Program-made: the position numbers and the translations under genes
Assembly: GCA_007117775.1 (NCBI GenBank)
Contig: SKFX01000016.1
Span: forward strand, 1 to 5,032
Direction: 5' to 3'
From: Ilumatobacteraceae bacterium
GTDB taxonomy: Bacteria > Actinomycetota > Acidimicrobiia > Acidimicrobiales > Ilumatobacteraceae
Length of the DNA stretch: 5,032 nucleotides
The notes under the pieces: generated by a model
The model's database searches: none
Told to the model about the DNA's origin: nothing
What the model saw: only the letters and a program-made list of their open reading frames with translations
Shown here: positions 1 to 5,032 of the stretch, in pieces
Position numbering within the stretch: the first letter of the stretch is position 1
Layout: every line of letters begins with the position of its first letter

Positions 1-314
1 CCCGTTTCGGGGACGATGGCGCGGATCAGCACTGCCTGGCCGTCCCCGTTGGCACCGGTCACCACATTGGCGCACAGGTGGAGCCCATAGATCAAGTAGA
101 CGTAGAGCGTCCCAGGGTCGCCGAACATGGTTGCGTTGCGGCGAGTGCGACCACGAGACGAATGACTCGCCGGGTCGTCTGAGGTGTAGGCCTCGACCTC
201 GACGATGCGACCACTGATGCCATCGACATCGATGATCGACCACAGCAGTTCCGGCGCGACATCTGGTGCATCCCCGCTCAGCAACCGGCGCCCGACGAGT
301 CGGCGGCGAGCCAT
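1..314 (-). CDS. mpg: 3-methyladenine DNA glycosylase (AAG/MPG family), N-terminal part, cut by window edge
   Basis: Base-excision-repair enzyme that removes alkylated purines (3-methyladenine and relatives) from DNA. Only the first 104 residues are visible; the frame stays open to base 1, and the family is usually about 180-220 residues. Visible family hallmarks are RIVEVEAY at residues 36-43, H51 in DPASHS, RGRTRRNATMFG at 54-65, GTLYVYLIYG at 68-77, N83, and R98 in VLIRA. By alignment from memory with human AAG, E41 matches the water-activating Glu125, Y43, H51 and Y73 match the base-pocket residues Tyr127, His136 and Tyr159, Y76 matches the intercalating Tyr162, N83 matches Asn169 and R98 matches Arg182, so the visible half looks catalytically intact. 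The start is the ATG that overlaps the argH stop as TGATG. No strong Shine-Dalgarno precedes it, so translation probably depends on coupling to argH. The N-terminus before the RIVEVEAY strand is short but normal for bacterial members. The family call is secure; exact substrate range is unknown. Confidence 0.93.
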   Translation of the reverse strand, partial: MARRRLVGRRLLSGDAPDVAPELLWSIIDVDGISGRIVEVEAYTSDDPASHSSRGRTRRNATMFGDPGTLYVYLIYGLHLCANVVTGANGDGQAVLIRAIVPET

Positions 315-1735
315 CACTCGATCAGCTGCTGCTCGCGTCCCAGCATCGCCCGATATGCCGATAGCTGGGAGTCCAGCGTCTGAGAGCCTCCACCACCGGG
401 TGAGCGGCGATTGGCGATGGAGGAATCGGCACTGAGCAGTGCAGCAGCCTCGGGGCCGAGTTCGGTCGTCACCAGGGAGTCCAGGCTGGCCTCACCGGCG
501 AGATGCCGTCGCACCAGGGCTCCGACGATGCTGTGGGCCTGACGGAACGGAACGTTGCGCTGGACCAGCCATTCGGCGACATCGATCGCCGCAACCGTCT
601 GGGACGACGCGGCCTCGCGCATCGCTGCTTCGTTGAACCGAGCCGTCGCGATCATTCCTCGTATCGCATCGAGCACCAGTGAGATCTGATCGACCGAGTC
701 GAACAACGGTTCCTTGTCCTCTTGGAGGTCACGATTGTACGCGAGCGGCAGGCCCTTCAGGGTCACGAGGAGACCAACCAGGTTCCCGATCATCCGGCCG
801 CTCTTGCCGCGCGCCAATTCAGCGATATCGGCATTCTTCTTCTGCGGCAGCATCGATGATCCTGTGGCGAACGCGTCGGTGAGCGTGGCGAACCCGAATT
901 CCTCAGAGGTCCACAGGATCCACTCCTCGCCGAGGCGTGACAGATGAACGGCCAGCAACGAGAGATCAAAGAGCGCCTCGGCAACGAAATCGCGATCGGA
1001 GACCGCATCGAGTGAGTTGGTGAACACCGAAGCGAATCCAAGTTCCTCAGCGGTCGCCGCCGGGTCCAGCGGGAGCGATGAGCCGCCGAGTGCTCCCGCA
1101 CCCAGTGGTGACACATCGAGCCTCGCAACGGACTGCATCAGCCGATCGACATCACGACCCAGCGCCCATCCGTGGGCCAACAGATGGTGAGCCAAGAGCA
1201 CCGGTTGGGCGCGCTGTAGATGGGTGTAGCCCGGCAGGATCGCATACCGGTGCGCCTCGGCCCGATCGAGCAGCACCTGTTGGAGCGCGAACACCTTCGC
1301 TGCCACTGCGGTGAGCTCACGGCGGCACCACAATCGGATATCGGTTGCGACCTGGTCATTGCGACTGCGACCGGTGTGCAGCTTCGCTCCAGCGTCGCCG
1401 GCCAATTCCGTCACCCGACGTTCGATCGCGGTGTGGATGTCCTCATCGGTATCGAAGAACTCGAAGGATTCAGTCTCGAACTCGCGTTCAACCTGCGAAA
1501 GGGCTTCCTGGATGGCCGAAGTCTCGTCGGTGTCAATGATCCCGGCGCGCAGCAGTCCGTTCACATGGGCACGCGATCCAGCGAGGTCGTCCCTCCAGAG
1601 CCGCTGATCGAACCGGATACTGATGCTCATCGCCATCAGTGCCTCATTGGGAGGCTCTGCGAAACGGCCGTGCCACAGCGTTGTTGGATCAGTGCCAGAT
1701 CCGTCTGGGTCATCGTGGGGGGCGCGCTCACTCAT
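314..1735 (-). CDS. argH: Argininosuccinate lyase
   Basis: Cytosolic, normally homotetrameric enzyme of the fumarase/aspartase superfamily that splits argininosuccinate into arginine and fumarate, the last step of arginine synthesis. The 473 residues match the usual length. Motifs in order: LWHGRF near the N-terminus (20-25), EDIHTAIERRV (98-108), LHTGRSRNDQVATDIRLW (119-136), GYTHLQRAQPV (169-179, with the general acid/base His172), and the flexible signature loop GSSMLPQKKNADIAELARGK (292-311) carrying the catalytic serine. NRDLQEDKEPLFDS (334-347) and a C-terminal ANRRSPGGGGSQ (441-452) are typical. The signature is slightly unusual: the family normally has Met two residues after the GSS serine pair (GSSxMPQKKNPD), whereas here it is M-L-P and NAD in place of NPD. 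The ATG start is preceded by GAGGAG at 8-nt spacing and lies 16 nt after the argR stop; its stop overlaps the mpg start. argG, which makes its substrate and often sits just upstream, is absent here. Confidence 0.98.
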   Translation of the reverse strand: MSERAPHDDPDGSGTDPTTLWHGRFAEPPNEALMAMSISIRFDQRLWRDDLAGSRAHVNGLLRAGIIDTDETSAIQEALSQVEREFETESFEFFDTDEDIHTAIERRVTELAGDAGAKLHTGRSRNDQVATDIRLWCRRELTAVAAKVFALQQVLLDRAEAHRYAILPGYTHLQRAQPVLLAHHLLAHGWALGRDVDRLMQSVARLDVSPLGAGALGGSSLPLDPAATAEELGFASVFTNSLDAVSDRDFVAEALFDLSLLAVHLSRLGEEWILWTSEEFGFATLTDAFATGSSMLPQKKNADIAELARGKSGRMIGNLVGLLVTLKGLPLAYNRDLQEDKEPLFDSVDQISLVLDAIRGMIATARFNEAAMREAASSQTVAAIDVAEWLVQRNVPFRQAHSIVGALVRRHLAGEASLDSLVTTELGPEAAALLSADSSIANRRSPGGGGSQTLDSQLSAYRAMLGREQQLIE

Positions 1736-1743
1736 CTCGTCAA

Positions 1744-1749
1744 CTCCTC
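1744..1749 (-). promoter_or_regulatory. Ribosome binding site of argH
   Basis: GAGGAG lies 8 nt before the argH ATG, inside the 16-nt gap between the argR stop and argH. It is the only junction in the window where genes do not overlap. It supports the chosen argH start and allows ribosomes to load independently of argR translation. Confidence 0.8.
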
Positions 1750-1751
1750 GC

Positions 1752-2216
1752 TCACAGACCCGCCAATGAACTCAAATTGTGTGCGAGTTGCGAACCGGGA
1801 ACGTCATCAGCAGCGATGCAGATCACCGTATCGTCTCCGGCGACGGTGCCCAGCACACCCTCGAGCCGACTCCGATCGAGTGCTGACGCGACGACATGGG
1901 CGCAGCCGGGAGGGGTGCGCAGGACGACGAGGTTCGCCGAATAGGTCACCTCGCCGACCCATTCGCCCATAACGCGACGCAATTGCTCACCGGGCACGAC
2001 CCGGTCTGGCTCGAACTCGGGGATGGCGTACACCGTGGCGCCACCGGGCACGCGAACCTTGATCGCTCCGAGGTCATCGAGATCGCGCGAGATCGTTGCC
2101 TGGGTCGCCTCGATTCCCTCATCGGCGAGCAGACCGAGTAGCTGTGCCTGGCTCGTCACCTCGGCCTCGGCCAGGAAGCGCGTGATCAACTGTTGTCGCC
2201 GAATCTTCGCGCTCAT
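1752..2216 (-). CDS. argR: Arginine repressor ArgR
   Basis: Arginine-responsive transcription factor; family members form hexamers that bind ARG-box operators when arginine occupies the core domain. The 154 residues fit the family (about 150-170). Residues 1-65 form the winged helix-turn-helix: QQLITRFL early, then VTSQAQLLGLLADEGI (20-35) and the recognition segment ATQATISRDLDDLG (37-50), a near-textbook ArgR motif. The C-terminal oligomerisation and arginine-binding core contains LRTPPGCAH (99-107) and GTVAGDDT (123-130); the adjacent aspartates D128 and D129 correspond to the arginine-binding pair of E. coli ArgR. Its start overlaps the argF stop as ATGA. Placing argR inside the operon it controls is typical of actinobacteria and implies autoregulation. 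The operator is presumably upstream of argC or argB, outside the window; I found no convincing paired ARG box inside it. Confidence 0.97.
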   Translation of the reverse strand: MSAKIRRQQLITRFLAEAEVTSQAQLLGLLADEGIEATQATISRDLDDLGAIKVRVPGGATVYAIPEFEPDRVVPGEQLRRVMGEWVGEVTYSANLVVLRTPPGCAHVVASALDRSRLEGVLGTVAGDDTVICIAADDVPGSQLAHNLSSLAGL

Positions 2217-3136
2217 GGTCGGACCCCCATCAGGTGCGCGAGGGCCCCGCGGGCCGCGTGGAGGCGATTGTGGCCCTGGGTGATCACTGCGCTCTGGGGG
2301 CCGTCGATCACCGCTTCGGTGACCTCGAGGCCGCGATAAGCGGGCAGACAGTGCATGAAGATCGCGTCCGGCGCGGCCAGGCGCATCAGAGCCTCATCGA
2401 CGCGGTACCCGGCGAAATCCGCACGGCGCTGTTCGGCCTCGGCCTCCTCGCCCATCGACACCCACGTGTCGGTGTGGACCGCGTGGGCGCCTTGCACCGC
2501 CTCTTTGGGGTCAGGAGAACTGGCCGCCGACGCCGCTCCGAGCGCAATGAGACGATCGAGTTCTGACTGTTCGGGCCCATAGCCTGCCGGAGCGCTGTAC
2601 CTCAGGTGCATCCCGTTCATCGCCGACACCTCGCCGAGAGATCGGGCGACGTTGTTGTAATCGCCGACCCACGCGACCGTACGATCCGACAGATCACCCA
2701 GTAGCTGCGACATCGTCAAGAGGTCCGCGAGGGCCTGCAGCGGATGGGAACGATCCGACAGCATGTTCACCACCGAGGTCGACTCGTCATCGTCGGTGGT
2801 GTCGAGTGCCGCAATCATGCGCTCCAGCACCGCGTGGTCAAAGACGCGTGCTGCGATGATGCGGTGGTAGCCGGCCATGATCCGGATGATGTCCTCGGCG
2901 GGTTCGCGCGAGTCAATGCCCACTTCGCCGCCTTGGGTGTAGATCGGGTGGCCGCCGAGTTGGACCACCGCCATCTCCATCGAATGGCGCGTGCGGTTGG
3001 AGGGCTTCTCGAAGATCAGCGCCGCCCCGAGGCCCTCCAGCGGACGCCCGAGACCCTCGATGGGCATTTGAGCGAGGATCATCACGTCCGTGATGGCTTC
3101 AGCATCGAGATCGGTGATGTCGACGAAATGGCTCAT
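2213..3136 (-). CDS. argF: Ornithine carbamoyltransferase (anabolic)
   Basis: Transfers the carbamoyl group of carbamoyl phosphate to ornithine, giving citrulline; usually a cytosolic trimer. The 307 residues match the anabolic enzyme length. Motifs: FEKPSNRTR (42-50) is the carbamoyl-phosphate loop, HPLQALADL (131-139) is the HPxQ motif, GDYNNVARS (158-166) has the ornithine-side Asn, DTWVSMGEE (223-231) is the SMG loop that marks ornithine rather than aspartate or acetylornithine as acceptor, HCLPAYRG (262-269) carries the catalytic Cys263, and HNRLHA (289-294) the late Arg. Oddities: the loop reads S-N-R-T instead of S-T-R-T, and an acidic segment near 112-120 is about seven residues longer than in the mycobacterial enzyme as I recall it. 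An in-frame start 51 nt further upstream exists, but ATG at 3136 is preferred: it has GGAGG before it, overlaps the argD stop as ATGA, and gives the family N-terminus. Divergent, but all catalytic residues are present. Confidence 0.96.
   Translation of the reverse strand: MSHFVDITDLDAEAITDVMILAQMPIEGLGRPLEGLGAALIFEKPSNRTRHSMEMAVVQLGGHPIYTQGGEVGIDSREPAEDIIRIMAGYHRIIAARVFDHAVLERMIAALDTTDDDESTSVVNMLSDRSHPLQALADLLTMSQLLGDLSDRTVAWVGDYNNVARSLGEVSAMNGMHLRYSAPAGYGPEQSELDRLIALGAASAASSPDPKEAVQGAHAVHTDTWVSMGEEAEAEQRRADFAGYRVDEALMRLAAPDAIFMHCLPAYRGLEVTEAVIDGPQSAVITQGHNRLHAARGALAHLMGVRP
2224..2228 (-). promoter_or_regulatory. Weak ribosome binding site of argR
   Basis: A GGGGG run sits 7 nt before the argR ATG, inside the argF C-terminal codons. 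It is a poor match to the Shine-Dalgarno consensus, so argR translation probably relies on coupling through the ATGA overlap with argF. That would keep repressor output low and tied to argF translation (inference). Confidence 0.4.
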
Positions 3137-4347
3137 GGTGCCTCCACGGTGGATACATCGAGGACCTCGCCGAGGATCGCCACACACTCTTGGATCTCTT
3201 GTTCACTGACGGTGAGCGGCGGCGCGAGACGCAGCGTCGTCGGATTGACGGCATTGACGATGAGGCCGTGGCGCAGCGCACGGGCTGCGACGTCGGTTGC
3301 GCTGAGACCGTCGATGAGTTGAGCACCGAGCAGCAGACCTCGGCCCCGGACCGACTCGACCCCGTCGATCGTCCCGAGTCCTTCAGTGAGGTCAGCACCT
3401 CGCTGTCGGGCGAGCGATGGGATATCGAGACGCTCCATCTCAGCGATGACCGCACTGGCCGCCGCGGTTGCGAGCGCCCCTCCGCTGTAGGTGCTGCCGT
3501 GATCGCCGGGCCTGAATGCCTTCGAGACCGAACCCTTCGCCCAGCAGGCACCGATCGGCATTCCGTTGCCGAGGGCCTTGGCCATGGTGATGACATCGGG
3601 GCTCGCGTCGACGAGGTCATGTTGGAACCCGAACCATGACCCGGTCCGGCCGAATCCGGTCTGGATTTCGTCGAGGATCATCAAGGCGCCGACGCGATCA
3701 CATAATTCGCGGATATCGGCGAGATATCCGGGCGGCGATGGGATCACCCCACCCTCTCCCTGGACCGCTTCGATGATCACCGCAGCGATATCGTCCCCCA
3801 GCGCCGACTCGAGTGCAGCCAGATCGCCGAATGGGACATGGGTGAAGCCGGCCGGCATTGGCTCGAAGGGAACGTGTTTGGCTGGCTGTCCGGTAGCGGC
3901 CAGGGTGGCGAGGGTGCGGCCGTGGAAACTCCCGAGCGCGCTCACCACGATATGGCGCGCCGGGCCGGTGGCGCGCCGGGCAAGCTTGATGGCGCACTCA
4001 TTGGCTTCAGCACCCGAGTTGGTGAAGAAGACCTGACCGCGCTCGCCGGTGACCCCTTCGATGAGATCAACCAGTTGCAGTGCAGCACGATTCGCGACCG
4101 GGTTGGCGAAGAAGTTGGACACATGCACGAGGGTTGCCGCCTGGTGCGCGATCGCCTCGGTGACCGTCGGGTTGCAGTGCCCGAGCGATACCACCGCGAT
4201 ACCGGCCAAGAAGTCGAGGTAGCGACGTCCGGTCGAATCCCAGACCTCAGTGCCACGGCCGCGCACCAACTCGATGCTCGGCGGCGCAAAGACCGGCATG
4301 AACGGGCACGTATCGACGCTCTGGGTCTCGAATCCGTGACCGGTCAT
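3133..4347 (-). CDS. argD: Acetylornithine aminotransferase
   Basis: PLP-dependent class-III aminotransferase that converts N-acetylglutamate semialdehyde plus glutamate to N-acetylornithine; some homologues also serve lysine synthesis. The 404 residues match the family. Motifs: GTEVWDSTGRRYLDFLAGIAV (from residue 32), NSGAEANECAIKLAR (110-124) for PLP phosphate, SFHGRT (140-145), EAVQGEGGV (193-201), LDEIQTGFGRTG (225-236) with Asp226 for the pyridine nitrogen, AKALGNGMPIGA (256-267) with Schiff-base Lys257, HGST (283-286) from the neighbouring subunit, and LRLAPPL (372-378) with the substrate-carboxylate Arg373. After HGSTY the usual GGNP is replaced by SGGA. The ATG overlaps the argB stop as ATGA and has GAGG motifs upstream. 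The neighbours argB and argF fix the acetylornithine role over other class-III activities. A 13-bp direct repeat lies in the gene around residues 123-132. Confidence 0.97.
   Translation of the reverse strand: MTGHGFETQSVDTCPFMPVFAPPSIELVRGRGTEVWDSTGRRYLDFLAGIAVVSLGHCNPTVTEAIAHQAATLVHVSNFFANPVANRAALQLVDLIEGVTGERGQVFFTNSGAEANECAIKLARRATGPARHIVVSALGSFHGRTLATLAATGQPAKHVPFEPMPAGFTHVPFGDLAALESALGDDIAAVIIEAVQGEGGVIPSPPGYLADIRELCDRVGALMILDEIQTGFGRTGSWFGFQHDLVDASPDVITMAKALGNGMPIGACWAKGSVSKAFRPGDHGSTYSGGALATAAASAVIAEMERLDIPSLARQRGADLTEGLGTIDGVESVRGRGLLLGAQLIDGLSATDVAARALRHGLIVNAVNPTTLRLAPPLTVSEQEIQECVAILGEVLDVSTVEAP
3141..3145 (-). promoter_or_regulatory. Ribosome binding site of argF (decides its start)
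   Basis: GGAGG sits 4 nt before the ATG at 3136, within the last codons of argD. Together with the ATGA stop/start overlap, it favours this start over the in-frame one 17 codons upstream, which would extend argF deep into argD and add an unrelated Arg/Gly-rich leader. Confidence 0.75.
3953..3981. repeat. 13-bp direct repeat of self-complementary GC-rich units in argD
   Basis: TGGCGCGCCGGGC occurs at 3953-3965 and exactly again at 3969-3981, a period of 16 bp. Each copy contains the palindrome GGCGCGCC, so the two copies can also pair with each other as a hairpin. The period is not a multiple of three, so the copies are read in different frames. They fall in a loop (residues about 123-132, ARRATGPARH) between two conserved ArgD motifs. 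Confidence 0.7.
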
Positions 4348-5032
4348 TGTGGCCTCGCCTCGATCATCGTCCCGATACCGGCGTCGGTGAACAACTCGAG
4401 CATCAGCACATGGGCGATCCGTCCGTCGAGGATATGGGCGCGGCTCACACCGCCGCGGAGTGCTTCGACACAGCTCGCAACCTTGGGGATCATTCCACCG
4501 GCGATCCTGCCTCCGGCGAGGAGTGTTTCGAGTTCGTCGGCGGTCGTCTGGCGGATGAGGCTCTCCTCATCGCCGACATCGCGCCGCAGCCCCTCGATAT
4601 CGGTGAGGTAGATGAGTTTCTCAGCCTGCAGCGCCTGAGCGAGCGCTCCGGCCACCACGTCGGCGTTGATGTTGTACGCCTGGCCGGCGCCGTCGGTTCC
4701 GACGGTCGCGACCACCGGGATGAATCCGTCCGCCACGAGGCCCGAGATGATCGCTGGATTGATACGTTCCACCTCACCGACAAAGCCGAGCGCCTCATCC
4801 ACCGGCTTTGCGATGATCAGACCAGCATCCTCGCCACTGACCCCGACCGCGAAGTGACCATGGGCGTTGATCGCCGTCACAAGCTGCGGATTGACCTGGC
4901 CGATCAGCACCATCCGAGCGATATCGACCGTCTCAGCATCGGTGACCCGAAGGCCATCTTTGAACTCGGTCGTCTTGCCGAGACGCTCCATCAGCGCGCT
5001 GATCTGTGGTCCCCCGCCGTGGACCACGACGG
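4344..5032 (-). CDS. argB: Acetylglutamate kinase, C-terminal part, cut by window edge
   Basis: Amino-acid-kinase-family enzyme that phosphorylates N-acetylglutamate with ATP, the controlling step of arginine synthesis. The visible 228 residues begin inside the HGGGPQI motif (residues 4-10 of the visible part). Roughly the first 60-70 residues, including the Lys-Gly-Gly nucleotide loop, lie beyond the right edge. A GTG at 5027 could be taken for a start, but it is inside this motif, so the frame must continue upstream. Other hallmarks: DGLRVTDAETVDIARMVL (from 25), GEDAG (66-70), NINAD (120-124) with the catalytic Asp, LTDIEGL, and GGMIPK (178-183) with the catalytic Lys. The C-terminal block (H199, DGRIAH, E212, LFTDAGIGTM) resembles the arginine-binding signature of feedback-inhibited kinases, so inhibition by arginine is likely (inference). 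Its stop overlaps the argD start. In relatives argC and argJ precede it. Confidence 0.97.
   Translation of the reverse strand, partial: VVVHGGGPQISALMERLGKTTEFKDGLRVTDAETVDIARMVLIGQVNPQLVTAINAHGHFAVGVSGEDAGLIIAKPVDEALGFVGEVERINPAIISGLVADGFIPVVATVGTDGAGQAYNINADVVAGALAQALQAEKLIYLTDIEGLRRDVGDEESLIRQTTADELETLLAGGRIAGGMIPKVASCVEALRGGVSRAHILDGRIAHVLMLELFTDAGIGTMIEARPQ
4353..4361 (-). promoter_or_regulatory. Ribosome binding site of argD
   Basis: Two GAGG cores (GAGGCGAGG) lie 5 and 10 nt before the argD ATG, within the final argB codons. They support the ATGA-overlap start over the internal Met17. Confidence 0.6.

Noticed and set aside
1736..1760. Possible ARG box, promoter or terminator between argR and argH
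   Set aside because: The gap is only 16 nt, contains just a ribosome binding site, and has no paired ARG half-sites, -10/-35 pair or stem-loop with a T run.
1220..1972. Long plus-strand open frame (250 codons) opposite argH and argR
   Set aside because: It is antisense to two clearly recognised genes, shows no recognisable family, and its Arg/Ser/Pro-rich composition is that of a GC-rich shadow frame.
3137..3187. Upstream in-frame start of argF adding 17 residues
   Set aside because: The extension (rich in Arg, Gly and Cys) does not resemble an ArgF N-terminus and would overlap argD by 55 nt, while the ATG at 3136 has GGAGG and an ATGA overlap.
2744..3322. Plus-strand open frame (192 codons) opposite argF and the end of argD
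   Set aside because: Shadow of conserved coding sequence; no family resemblance and no convincing ribosome binding site.
3838..4611. Long plus-strand open frame (257 codons) opposite argD and argB
   Set aside because: It is antisense to conserved motifs of both genes, has no domain I recognise, and long shadow frames are expected at this base composition.
5025..5027. GTG as the true start of argB
   Set aside because: It lies inside the conserved VVVHGGGPQI segment, and the nucleotide-binding N-terminus of the kinase would be missing; the gene clearly continues beyond the window.
1..5032. A novel system such as defence, mobile element or biosynthetic cluster
   Set aside because: Every base is accounted for by tightly packed housekeeping arginine genes and a repair glycosylase; no unexplained coding space or repeat array remains.

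Overview
The window holds most of an arginine-biosynthesis operon, all on the minus strand. In transcription order (right to left) it reads argB (5' part cut off by the window edge), argD, argF, argR, argH, then the first part of a 3-methyladenine DNA glycosylase gene (mpg) that runs off the left edge. The DNA is GC-rich with mostly G/C third codon positions. The argB-D-F-R-H order with an internal argR is the arrangement known from Actinomycetota (for example the argCJBDFRGH cluster of Mycobacterium). The somewhat divergent ArgF and ArgD sequences make me lean towards a deep-branching, perhaps environmental, actinobacterium such as Acidimicrobiia. That lineage call is inference and was not tested.

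Layout: 5032-4344 argB (acetylglutamate kinase, C-terminal 228 residues); 4347-3133 argD (acetylornithine aminotransferase); 3136-2213 argF (ornithine carbamoyltransferase); 2216-1752 argR (arginine repressor); 1735-314 argH (argininosuccinate lyase); 314-1 mpg (N-terminal 104 residues). The junctions argB/argD, argD/argF and argF/argR are ATGA 4-nt overlaps. argH/mpg overlap as TGATG. Only argR/argH has a gap, of 16 nt, filled by a good Shine-Dalgarno sequence. This packing implies one polycistronic mRNA with translational coupling. Its promoter, and any ArgR operator, must lie upstream of argB, beyond the right edge.

Pathway: ArgB phosphorylates N-acetylglutamate. ArgC (not in the window) reduces the product. 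ArgD aminates it to N-acetylornithine. ArgJ or ArgE (not in the window) releases ornithine. ArgF makes citrulline, ArgG (not in the window) makes argininosuccinate, and ArgH splits that into arginine and fumarate. ArgR would repress the operon when arginine is plentiful, and the C-terminal region of ArgB looks like that of arginine-feedback-inhibited kinases. The missing argG between argR and argH is the main departure from the mycobacterial order.

There is no stretch over 300 bases without a gene. I see no RNA gene, mobile element, CRISPR array, terminator or convincing operator. This is an ordinary housekeeping region. The points worth a second look are the absent argG, the coupled DNA-repair gene, and several substitutions in normally invariant motifs of ArgF, ArgH and ArgD.
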